Below are positions 7,367-13,075 of a stretch of 17,714 nucleotides of DNA, piece after piece (within the stretch, counting starts at the first letter, position 1; each line of letters opens with the position of its first letter). Below the pieces are notes generated by a model. It was not told the origin of the DNA. It saw only the letters and a program-made list of their open reading frames with translations, and did no database searches. The DNA is from an uncultured Sutterella sp. (lineage in GTDB: Bacteria; Pseudomonadota; Gammaproteobacteria; Burkholderiales; Burkholderiaceae_F), in contig CAAECY010000012.1 in NCBI GenBank assembly GCA_900754475.1, forward strand, positions 1 to 17,714, read 5' to 3'. The translations under genes were made by a program, and so were the position numbers.

Positions 7367-7633
7367 TTACTTACGGAGATTGAGCGCGTCAATCAGCGTG
7401 CGGTAAGCGTTGAGGTCGGTGCGCTTCAGGTAGTCGAGGAGCTTGCGGCGGCGCGAAACCATGCGGAGAAGGCCGCGGCGGGAGTGGTGATCCTTGGCGT
7501 GAACCTTGAAGTGATCCGTGAGGTGGTTGATGCGGGCCGTGAGGAGAGCGACCTGGACTTCGGGAGACCCGGTGTCGCCTTCGGCGCGCTGGAACTTGGC
7601 AACGATCTCAGACTTGTTCATTTCAACGGACAT
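7367..7633 (-). CDS. rpsO: 30S ribosomal protein S15
   Basis: An 88-residue primary 16S rRNA-binding protein of the small subunit. It contains the family core TGSPEVQVALLTARINHL, the RNA-binding KDHHSRRGLLRMVSRRRKLLDYLK and the C-terminus IDALNLRK. The start is ATG 7633 (MSVEMNKSEIV), with AGGA 6 nt upstream and the normal length of 88-89. An upstream in-frame ATG at 7816 would add 61 unrelated residues and is rejected. It is the first gene of the rpsO-pnp pair behind its own promoter. Confidence 0.98.
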   Translation of the reverse strand: MSVEMNKSEIVAKFQRAEGDTGSPEVQVALLTARINHLTDHFKVHAKDHHSRRGLLRMVSRRRKLLDYLKRTDLNAYRTLIDALNLRK

Positions 7634-7707
7634 TTGAATTCCTGTAATAGAAATTGAATTTAAAACTTGCGGACACGAGCGTTGAGACTCGAGCCGTGAA
7701 AGCGGGC

Positions 7708-7736
7708 ATTTTACCTGCGAACCGAAGGGCGCGCAA
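7708..7736 (-). promoter_or_regulatory. Sigma70 promoter of rpsO
   Basis: Minus-strand -35 TTGCGC (7731-7736), exactly 17 bp, then -10 TAAAAT (7708-7713). Transcription would begin near 7701, about 68 nt before the rpsO start. It lies between the upstream terminator (7748-7786) and rpsO, just where a promoter is needed. Confidence 0.7.
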
Positions 7737-7747
7737 TCGAAAAGGGA

Positions 7748-7786
7748 CAAAAAATTCGGGGAGCGTCGCGCGGGCGTCGCTCCCCG
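7748..7786 (-). terminator. Rho-independent terminator of the permease gene
   Basis: On the minus strand, stem CGGGGAGCG/CGCTCCCCG (7757-7786), extended inside by a mismatch and CGC/GCG, is followed by AATTTTTTGTCC. It lies about 37 nt after the permease stop and separates it from rpsO. Confidence 0.92.
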
Positions 7787-7823
7787 TTCTCCCCCGGTCG
7801 GGGGAGCGCCCGTCAAAGGGGTC

Positions 7824-8489
7824 TCAGCGTTCGTCGGAGAGGCGGTAGCGCCGTTCGACGAAGCTCACGAGCTGCGAAATCGAGAGCGTCATGATGAGGT
7901 AGAGGAGCGCGACGGCGGCCCAGATTTCCATCGTGGCGTAGGTTTCGGCGATGACGAGCTGACCGGAGCGGGTGAGTTCCTCGAAGCCGATCACCGAGAC
8001 GAGGGACGAGTCCTTCAACATGGCGATGAATTCGTTGCCGAGCGGCGGGATGATGCGCTTGAAGGCCTGCGGCAGCACGATGTAGCGCATCGTCTGGCCG
8101 TAGGTCATGCCGAGGGAGAGCCCCGCGCGCATCTGACCCTGGGAGATCGACTGGATGCCGCCGCGGAAGATTTCGGCGATGTAGGCGCCCGAGTTGAGCG
8201 AGCAGGCCGCAACGGCGGCGATGAAGGGGTCGATGCGCGAACCGATGATGTTCGGGAGCGCGAAGTAGATGATGAAAATCTGAATCAGAAGCGGGGTGCC
8301 GCGGATGAAGTCGACGTACACCTTCGCGGGCCAGCGCAGCCAGGACTTCTTCGAGAGCTGCGAGAGGCCGAGAATCAGACCGAGAACGAGACCGAGACCG
8401 ACGGAGAGGGCCGTGATCTCAAGGGTGAGCGCCGCACCGCGCAACAACAGGGGGAAGCTGTTGAGGATGAGCGAAAAATCAAATTCCAT
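7824..8489 (-). CDS. Polar amino acid ABC transporter permease (HisM/GlnP type)
   Basis: A 221-residue inner-membrane permease of the His/Glu/Gln/Arg family. It has about five hydrophobic helices. The segment DFIRGTPLLIQIFIIYF (about residues 60-76) and the EAA loop typical of the family, SAYxAEIFRGGIQSI...GQMRAGLSLGMTYGQTMRYIVLPQAFKRIIPPLGNE (about 99-155, here beginning NSGAYIAE), contact the ATPase. The ATG has AAGG 7 nt upstream. It follows the binding-protein gene by 219 nt with a terminator between, and has its own terminator after it. No ATPase gene is next to it. Substrate is not identifiable beyond polar amino acids. Confidence 0.95.
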   Translation of the reverse strand: MEFDFSLILNSFPLLLRGAALTLEITALSVGLGLVLGLILGLSQLSKKSWLRWPAKVYVDFIRGTPLLIQIFIIYFALPNIIGSRIDPFIAAVAACSLNSGAYIAEIFRGGIQSISQGQMRAGLSLGMTYGQTMRYIVLPQAFKRIIPPLGNEFIAMLKDSSLVSVIGFEELTRSGQLVIAETYATMEIWAAVALLYLIMTLSISQLVSFVERRYRLSDER

Positions 8490-8585
8490 GGCGGACCTTT
8501 ACGTTTTTCTGTAGTGAACCTGCACGCCGCTCGGGGCTGAGACGACGCGGGGGCCGGGAATCGCCGAAAAAAGGTGAATCGACGG

Positions 8586-8591
8586 ATTGTA
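8586..8591 (-). promoter_or_regulatory. Candidate -10 element for the permease gene
   Basis: TACAAT (5 of 6 consensus) on the minus strand, about 97 nt before the permease start and downstream of the intercistronic terminator. No good -35 is visible, so this is tentative. Confidence 0.35.
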
Positions 8592-8630
8592 GCGGGTTTG
8601 AGCCGCTCGGCGCGAAAATCGCACCCCTTC

Positions 8631-8667
8631 AAAAAATACCGGTCGGGCCCGAAAGGCGCCCGACCGG
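8631..8667 (-). terminator. Intercistronic terminator after the binding-protein gene
   Basis: On the minus strand, a perfect 10-bp stem CCGGTCGGGC/GCCCGACCGG (8639-8667) with a 9-nt loop is followed by TATTTTTTG. It lies about 41 nt after the binding-protein stop and should let much more binding protein be made than permease. Confidence 0.92.
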
Positions 8668-8708
8668 ACCGTTTCACATGTTCGAGGCTCGAACGACGCG
8701 TCGGGCGG

Positions 8709-9467
8709 TTACTGAGCGAACCACTTGTCGTGGATCTTCTGAACTTCGCCCGAGGCGACGAGTTCGTCGTAAGCCTTGTTGAGCTTTTCGAGGAGCTCCT
8801 TGTTGCCCTTGCGAACCGCGAAGCCGTAGCTCTGCGCGTCGAGGATTTCGGGCTGGAGCTGCATCGTGCCGGCGCTCTTCGCCTGGGTCTTGAGGAAGTA
8901 CGCAAGCACCGGACGGTCGTGCACGACGGCGGCGGAGTTGCCCGTGGTGAGGTCCATGAACGCTTCGCTCGTCGTATTGAAGGCGGCGACCTTGGCGCCC
9001 TTGATGTCCTTGGCGGTGTCGGCGCCCGTCGTGCCGATCTGCACGGCGATGCGCTGGTTTTCAAGCGCCTTGAAGTCGGGGTACTTCTGGGCGTCGCCCT
9101 TGCGAACGAGCATCGAGAGGCCCGCGGTGTAGTAGGGCTTCGTGAAGTCGACGCGCTTGGCGCGTTCTTCGGTGATGGAAAGGCCCGCGGCGATCACGTC
9201 GATCGAGCGCGTCATCAGAGCGGGGATCAGAGCGTCGAAGCCCATGTTGAGGATTTCGACGTCGTAGCCCGCCTTGTCGGCGACGGCACGGATGAGGTCC
9301 ATGTCAAAGCCCGCGAACTGCTTCGTTTCGGTATCGAGGAATTCGAAGGGCGCAAAGGTCGGTTCGGTGCCGACGCGCAGCAGGTCTCGGGCCAGAGCGG
9401 CACCCGAAAGAGCGGTACTCATCAGGGCGGCGGCACAGGCGCCGAGAACGAATTTCTTCATCGACAT
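8709..9467 (-). CDS. Periplasmic amino acid-binding protein of an ABC transporter
   Basis: A 252-residue solute-binding protein (SBP_bac_3 family, GlnH/HisJ-like). It has a Sec signal peptide MSMKKFVLGACAAALMSTAL with likely cleavage after AALA (residue 26). The mature start RDLLRVGTEPTFAPFEFLD is the family's lobe-1 signature. Family segments FAGFDMDLIRAVADKAG, ALIPALMTRSIDVIAAGLSIT, EERAKRVDFTKPYYTAG, and the end YGFAVRKGNKELLEKLNKAYDEL follow. Start ATG 9467 has GGAG 8 nt upstream; the longer frame to 9617 lacks a signal peptide start. It delivers a polar amino acid to the permease encoded downstream. The exact ligand is not identifiable. Confidence 0.95.
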   Translation of the reverse strand: MSMKKFVLGACAAALMSTALSGAALARDLLRVGTEPTFAPFEFLDTETKQFAGFDMDLIRAVADKAGYDVEILNMGFDALIPALMTRSIDVIAAGLSITEERAKRVDFTKPYYTAGLSMLVRKGDAQKYPDFKALENQRIAVQIGTTGADTAKDIKGAKVAAFNTTSEAFMDLTTGNSAAVVHDRPVLAYFLKTQAKSAGTMQLQPEILDAQSYGFAVRKGNKELLEKLNKAYDELVASGEVQKIHDKWFAQ

Positions 9468-9576
9468 GACGGATTCTCCGTGAAAAAGGTGCGATTGCGC
9501 GTCGAACGCGGTTGAGAGTTTGTGGCGTCGGGCGACCTCGTGTCGGGTCGCTTCGTTGTCGCCGTCGTTAGGGCGG

Positions 9577-9606
9577 AATATAGCGCAGAATCGGGCCCTT
9601 TGCCGC
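9577..9606 (-). promoter_or_regulatory. Candidate promoter of the binding-protein gene
   Basis: Minus-strand -10 TATATT (9577-9582) with an 18-bp spacer to a weak -35 GCGGCA (9601-9606). Start of transcription would be near 9570, about 100 nt before the ATG. Confidence 0.45.
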
Positions 9607-9618
9607 GTGAAATTCAAA

Positions 9619-9634
9619 AAATATCGAGATATTT
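9619..9634. promoter_or_regulatory. AT-rich palindrome upstream of the binding-protein promoter
   Basis: Perfect inverted repeat AAATATC-GA-GATATTT in an AT-rich island of an otherwise GC-rich window, beginning 12 bp upstream of the proposed -35. It could be an activator site or an UP-like element; the factor is unknown. The rest of the 427-base gap 9468-9894 holds only the promoter at 9577-9606, the dnaQ terminator and a short repeat. Confidence 0.4.
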
Positions 9635-9775
9635 CAATATGTTGGCGAAAGCGGCCTATTGGTTGAACGGTGGCGGGAAACTATCGGCAGGGAGGCCGAT
9701 TAGGTGCGAATCTTGTCGACAAATGGCGGGCTTTGATCGGACTTTTCGGGGCCCGCTTCGGAGGGGATGCCACGA

Positions 9776-9807
9776 CGCGAAAAAGCCCGAACACGAGGTC
9801 CGGGCTT
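9776..9807 (-). terminator. Rho-independent terminator of dnaQ
   Basis: On the minus strand, stem AAGCCCG/CGGGCTT (9783-9807) with an 11-nt loop is followed by TTTTTCGCG. It lies about 90 nt after the dnaQ stop. Confidence 0.75.
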
Positions 9808-9814
9808 CCGGGAT

Positions 9815-9840
9815 GATGCGCTTCGATGCGCTTCGATGCA
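9815..9840. repeat. 10-bp tandem repeat after dnaQ
   Basis: GATGCGCTTC occurs twice in tandem, followed by a third partial GATGC. It lies in untranslated sequence between the dnaQ stop and its terminator. No function is evident. Confidence 0.6.
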
Positions 9841-9894
9841 CGTCGACGAGGTCGGAAGCGGCAAGCGACCTCCCGGTCGCTCCCGCGCTGCGGA

Positions 9895-10608
9895 TCAGGC
9901 TTCCCCTTCCGTCGTCGGGGCGCCGAGCTTTCGCCACGCGGCGGTGGCTTTCGCTTTCTTTTCGGCGATGTCGAGGATGCGTTCGTGCTCCGCGAGCTCT
10001 TCCGCGGTGGCGGCGACGACGACGAGATTCTTCGGGATGGCGGGAAGGTTGTCCGCGTCGGGGTTGCGCATTTCGAGGACGTCCTGCCCGCGCGTGAGCG
10101 CGACGTAGACTTCCGCAAGAAGTTCCGCGTCGAGAAGCGCCCCGTGGAAGGTTCGCGACGAATTGTCGATCTCGTAGTAGCGGCAGAGGCTGTCAAGGCT
10201 CACGGCGCGCCCCGGGAGGAGTTGCTTCGCGAGCTTCACCGTGTCGACGATCTTGCAGTAGTCGGAGAGCTTTCCGCGACCGATGCGCCCGAGCTCCATG
10301 TCGAGAAAGCCCGTGTCGAAGGCGGCATTGTGAATGACGAGGGTCGCGCCGCGCACGAAGTCGAGGAAGCGGTCCGCCACTTCGACGAAGGTCGGCTTGT
10401 CGGCGAGGAATTCGTTTGTGATCCCGTGAATTTCGACGGCCTCGTCGGGGACGTCGCGCTCGGGGTTGACGTAGAGCTGCAGGGCGTCTTCGGGTTTGTG
10501 GGTGACGATGCGCCCGTCGAGCGCGACGCAGCCGATTTCGATGATGCGGTCGCCGTTCGCGGCGTCAAGCCCCGTCGTTTCCGTGTCGAGTGTGATGAGT
10601 CGGTCCAT
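9895..10608 (-). CDS. dnaQ: DNA polymerase III epsilon subunit (proofreading exonuclease)
   Basis: A 237-residue DEDDh 3'-5' exonuclease of the replicase core. Catalytic residues visible are D8 and E10 (LDTETTGL), D98 (IHNAAFDTGF), and H155 and D160 (FHGALLDAELLAEVY). The C-terminal tail NLVVVAATAEELAEHERILDIAEKK (194-218) matches the epsilon segment that binds the alpha subunit, which separates it from DnaQ-like paralogues. ATG 10608 places LDTE at the usual position; a longer frame reaching 11193 runs through the upstream regulator gene in another phase and is rejected. No clear Shine-Dalgarno. It starts 11 nt after the MarR-type gene, so it is probably translated from the same mRNA. Confidence 0.96.
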   Translation of the reverse strand: MDRLITLDTETTGLDAANGDRIIEIGCVALDGRIVTHKPEDALQLYVNPERDVPDEAVEIHGITNEFLADKPTFVEVADRFLDFVRGATLVIHNAAFDTGFLDMELGRIGRGKLSDYCKIVDTVKLAKQLLPGRAVSLDSLCRYYEIDNSSRTFHGALLDAELLAEVYVALTRGQDVLEMRNPDADNLPAIPKNLVVVAATAEELAEHERILDIAEKKAKATAAWRKLGAPTTEGEA

Positions 10609-10619
10609 GGCGGTCGGTG

Positions 10620-11087
10620 TCAGAAAGCGGGTTGGGGAGGGTCGCCCGCGAGCTCCGCGGCGTCGCCCGTGAGTTTCGCAAGGAGCGCTTCGAGCCGGTC
10701 GGCCTCTTCGGGCGTGAGGTTTTGTTCCGAGAGGCGAGCGAGCTTTTCGGAAATCGCGTCGATGACGGGTTCGAGCTTGAGCCCCTCGTCGGTAAGCGAC
10801 ACGTAGGTGCTGCGCCGGTCGTGCTCGGACGCGCGCTTTTGCACGTAGCCGAGGCGCTCGAGCTTGTCGACGAGCGCCGTCACGGTCGGTTTCGTACGGT
10901 GGATGCGTCGCGCGATCTCGCTCATCGTGAGGGGACCGCAGCGAAAGAGGACGTGGAAAATGTCGCCGTGGCTCGGCGCGATCCCTTCGCAGCCCGCCGC
11001 GAGGAGTTCCGAGGCGATGAGTTGATGGGCTTGTCCGAGAAAGCGGGCGGCGAGATTCACCGTGCGGCGTCGTGCGTGTTCGGTCAT
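10620..11087 (-). CDS. MarR-family transcriptional regulator
   Basis: A 155-residue winged helix-turn-helix repressor/activator of the MarR type. After two dimerisation helices come GDIFHVLFRCGPLTMSEIARR (41-61), the recognition helix TKPTVTALVDKLERLGYV (65-82), the wing with the family signature EHDRRSTYVSLTDEG (88-102), and a C-terminal dimerisation helix ending AELAGDPPQPAF. Start ATG 11087 gives the usual length. An in-frame ATG at 11144 would add 19 residues (MELTTETARFRF...); neither has a strong ribosome site. It lies 11 nt upstream of dnaQ on the same strand behind the promoter at 11211-11239. The effector and targets are unknown. Confidence 0.93.
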   Translation of the reverse strand: MTEHARRRTVNLAARFLGQAHQLIASELLAAGCEGIAPSHGDIFHVLFRCGPLTMSEIARRIHRTKPTVTALVDKLERLGYVQKRASEHDRRSTYVSLTDEGLKLEPVIDAISEKLARLSEQNLTPEEADRLEALLAKLTGDAAELAGDPPQPAF

Positions 11088-11210
11088 AAAGCGGCGGCGG
11101 CCTTGGCCGAAGCGAAAGCGTGCCGTCTCCGTAGTGAGTTCCATCCGAAGCCCGGGTCCGAGGGCGCGCTCCGCACGGGGGCGGGCGCGGCAAACGGTCG
11201 GGTGTTCCGT

Positions 11211-11239
11211 ACGATAGCGGTCGGCGCGCCCGAATTCAA
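11211..11239 (-). promoter_or_regulatory. Sigma70 promoter of the marR-type/dnaQ unit
   Basis: Minus-strand -35 TTGAAT (11234-11239), exactly 17 bp, then -10 TATCGT (11211-11216). It lies just after the tRNA-Gly terminator and gives a start near 11204, about 117 nt before the preferred ATG. Confidence 0.55.
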
Positions 11240-11260
11240 GCTTCGTTCGGACGGACGGCG

Positions 11261-11295
11261 CATAAACAAAAACCCCGTTCGAATCGAACGGGGTT
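11261..11295 (-). terminator. Rho-independent terminator of the tRNA-Ser/tRNA-Gly unit
   Basis: On the minus strand, AACCCCGTTCGA and TCGAACGGGGTT form an almost perfect palindrome (11271-11295), followed by TTTGTTTATG. It begins about 9 nt after the encoded CCA of tRNA-Gly. Confidence 0.92.
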
Positions 11296-11304
11296 GTGTG
11301 CGAC

Positions 11305-11379
11305 TGGAGCGGGCGAAGGGAGTCGAACCCTCGTCATCAGCTTGGGAAGCTGAGGTAATAGCCGTTATACGACGCCCGC
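11305..11379 (-). tRNA. tRNA-Gly(CCC)
   Basis: Cloverleaf on the minus strand: acceptor GCGGGCG/CGCCCGC, anticodon stem TCAGC/GCTGA around loop TTCCCAA (anticodon CCC, reads GGG), T arm AGGG-TTCGACT-CCCT, U73 and encoded CCA. It is cotranscribed with the tRNA-Ser 19 nt upstream. Confidence 0.97.
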
Positions 11380-11398
11380 ACCGCTAAGTGCTGAATCT

Positions 11399-11489
11399 TG
11401 GCGGAAGGAGAGGGATTCGAACCCTCGATACGGAATTTCCGTATGCCGCCTTTCCAGGGCGGTACAATCAACCACTCTGCCATCCTTCC
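11399..11489 (-). tRNA. tRNA-Ser(GGA)
   Basis: Class II tRNA on the minus strand: acceptor GGAAGGA/TCCTTCC, anticodon loop CTGGAAA (GGA, reads TCC and TCT), long variable arm with TACGGAA/TTCCGTA, T arm GAGGG-TTCGAAT-CCCTC, G73 and encoded CCA. First gene after the promoter at 11570-11598. Confidence 0.97.
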
Positions 11490-11569
11490 TTGATGTGCTC
11501 AGTCGTGTCGGCCGATCTCGTGGTGACGAAGATGTCGGCTCAAGGGAATCTCCCGAACTGAGAAGACGA

Positions 11570-11598
11570 ACTATAGCACGAAAAATCGATTTTGTCAC
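11570..11598 (-). promoter_or_regulatory. Strong sigma70 promoter of the tRNA-Ser/tRNA-Gly unit
   Basis: Minus-strand -35 GTGACA (11593-11598, 5 of 6), exactly 17 bp, then -10 TATAGT (11570-11575, 5 of 6). The start would be near 11563, about 74 nt before tRNA-Ser. It is the best promoter match in the window. The A/T-tract palindrome just upstream may act as an UP element. Confidence 0.85.
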
Positions 11599-11599
11599 G

Positions 11600-11628
11600 G
11601 GTCGGAAGAAAAATTTTTTCTTCCGACC
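11600..11628. repeat. 29-bp near-perfect palindrome abutting the tRNA promoter
   Basis: Arms GGTCGGAAGAAAAA and TTTTTCTTCCGACC surround a single central T. It starts one base upstream of the tRNA promoter's -35. No gene ends here, so it is not serving as a terminator for any visible transcript. The gap 11490-11857 otherwise holds the tRNA promoter, the 11-bp repeats and a candidate promoter for the plus-strand gene. Confidence 0.75.
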
Positions 11629-11709
11629 GAATCCGCCCCTCGCCGAAGCCGCTCGGGAAGGTTTCCGGGGGCGTTTTCAAGGGGTTTCGGGCGGTCGGAC
11701 GCCGCCAGT

Positions 11710-11740
11710 CGCACGCCTTTCGCACGCCTTTTGCACGCCC
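11710..11740 (+). repeat. 11-bp phased direct repeats before the DUF1178 gene
   Basis: CGCACGCCTTT at 11710-11720 and 11721-11731, followed by a partial third unit TGCACGCCC at 11732-11740. The third unit overlaps the proposed -35. The 11-bp period is close to one helical turn. Confidence 0.55.
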
Positions 11741-11761
11741 TGCGGCCGCCTTGCCTATACT
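11731..11761 (+). promoter_or_regulatory. Candidate promoter of the DUF1178 gene
   Basis: Plus-strand -35 TTGCAC (11731-11736), then -10 TATACT (11756-11761, 5 of 6), with a long 19-bp spacer. The start would be near 11768, about 90 nt before the ATG. Confidence 0.45.
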
Positions 11762-11857
11762 TCGCGCAGAGTTTGCTCGACGGGGTGCCGCCGCGGCCCC
11801 CGGTTCGCGCGACGCGTTTCCCCGGTTTCTGCAACGTCCCTCCTGTTTCGGACACTC

Positions 11858-12313
11858 ATGGCGCTCAAAGTTTTCAACTTTCTTTGCTCGAACGGACACC
11901 TCTTCGAAGGCTGGCTCAAGTCGGACCTCGACTGGAAGGCGGAATCGGCCGCGGGGCGCCTCGCGTGCCCCGTTTGCGGGGCCGCCGTGGTGGAAAAGCG
12001 TCCGAGCGCGCCGAGCGTCGCCCGTGCGACGGGCACGACCCGCACGGACGTCGCCGAAGACGTCGAACGCCGCCGCGAGCGCGAACTCGGCGCCCTGCAG
12101 CGCGAAGCGTACGCGGCCATCAAAAAGGCCGTGCGCGACGCCGAGGACGTCGGGCGCAATTTCAAGGAAGAAGCTAGGGCCCTCGCAGACGGCCGCACGA
12201 GCCGACCGAGCGGGATCCGCGGTCTCTGTACCGAAGAGGACGCCGAGGAGCTGCGCTCCGAAGGCATTCCCGTCTTCGGCGTCCCCGACGAACTCCTGAA
12301 GGACGGCAACTGA
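11858..12313 (+). CDS. DUF1178 family protein
   Basis: A 151-residue soluble protein. The N-terminus MALKVFNFLCSNGHLFEGWL, with Cys10, followed by CPVCG (about residues 38-42), is the signature of DUF1178. The cysteines and His14 look like a zinc ribbon. The middle is charged and helical (VERRRERELGALQREAYAAIKKAV) and the end EEDAEELRSEGIPVFGVPDELLKDGN is also typical. Cellular role is unknown. The ATG at 11858 is chosen because family members begin exactly there; no strong ribosome site precedes it. It is followed after 62 nt by an unrecognised gene on the same strand with no terminator between. Confidence 0.9.
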   Translation: MALKVFNFLCSNGHLFEGWLKSDLDWKAESAAGRLACPVCGAAVVEKRPSAPSVARATGTTRTDVAEDVERRRERELGALQREAYAAIKKAVRDAEDVGRNFKEEARALADGRTSRPSGIRGLCTEEDAEELRSEGIPVFGVPDELLKDGN

Positions 12314-12375
12314 TCAACTGATTTCTCTTTCGAGCGCGGGCGCGTTTCCGAGCTCATTTCGCTAAGGATCATTCC

Positions 12376-12909
12376 ATGACCAACACCGAATTCAAACCTC
12401 ACGACGCGGTCGACTTGACGAATCAGGACACGGTTTTCCTCGTCCTCGAAGAGCTCGGCATCGCGCACATGCAGCACGTTTGGCTCAAAACGAACGCGCC
12501 CGAGCACGAAGACGCCAAGGCGGTCGAAGCGCAGGCGGAAGAATTCTTCGAAGACCTCTGCGCGATTCTCGCGGGCCGCGCCGATCCCTCCCGCGTGGTC
12601 GCGAACGGCTGGGCGGGGGCGTCGCTTGCGGCCCATCTGCGCCGCGCGCTCAAAAAGGAAATCGAAGCGAAGCTCGCCCTCTGGGCGAACGGCCGTACGG
12701 TCGACGCGATCGACGACGACACGACGATCGTGCTCGCGCTTCGCTGCTACCTCGAGTGCGTCGAAAAGCTGACGGCTTTGGACGCGGCCGAAAAGGCGGC
12801 GGGTCGCAAGCTTCCCGCCGAAGACTACATCCGGGTGATGGCGGGCTGGTCCGGGGTCTTTTCCGGGAAGCACGAAACGCTCGAGATTCCGGACGCTTAC
12901 CGCGTCTGA
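12376..12909 (+). CDS. Hypothetical acidic protein
   Basis: A 177-residue protein I do not recognise. AAGGA lies 7 nt before the ATG, and codon use is GC-rich like its neighbours, so it is very likely real. There is no signal peptide or membrane helix. It is predicted mostly helical and acidic, with a stretch EDAKAVEAQAEEFFEDLCAI (about 46-65), a basic patch LRRALKKEIEAK (about 88-99), a DAIDDDTT run (110-117), and a tail AEDYIRVMAGWSGVFSGKHE. It probably shares a transcript with the DUF1178 gene and is followed by a good terminator. No function is proposed. Confidence 0.82.
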   Translation: MTNTEFKPHDAVDLTNQDTVFLVLEELGIAHMQHVWLKTNAPEHEDAKAVEAQAEEFFEDLCAILAGRADPSRVVANGWAGASLAAHLRRALKKEIEAKLALWANGRTVDAIDDDTTIVLALRCYLECVEKLTALDAAEKAAGRKLPAEDYIRVMAGWSGVFSGKHETLEIPDAYRV

Positions 12910-12929
12910 GCGCGGAGCGAAAGCATGGA

Positions 12930-12960
12930 AAGCCTCGAAAGTACTTCCGAGGCTTTTTTT
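12930..12960 (+). terminator. Rho-independent terminator after the hypothetical gene
   Basis: Plus-strand stem AAGCCTCG/CGAGGCTT (12930-12955) with an inner AAGTACTT, followed by a run ending in seven or more T. It begins 20 nt after the stop and ends the DUF1178/hypothetical unit before cstA. Confidence 0.92.
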
Positions 12961-13012
12961 CGACGGTCGCCGCCCGAGTCCCGTCTCGTTAGACTAAGGG
13001 ACGTTTGACCGG

Positions 13013-13032
13013 GCGCTTCGGCTCCGAAGCGC
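13013..13032 (+). promoter_or_regulatory. Hairpin in the cstA leader
   Basis: Perfect 8-bp stem GCGCTTCG/CGAAGCGC with a 4-nt loop, 43 nt before the cstA ATG. There is a GGA in the ribosome site (CGGAG). In E. coli the cstA leader is bound by CsrA at GGA motifs; such control here is only a possibility. No convincing promoter was found, though TTGACC at 13005-13010 is a -35-like sequence. Confidence 0.4.
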
Positions 13033-13075
13033 TCACGACCCCTCAACCATCCCAAAAACCCGCCGGAGATTCCCC

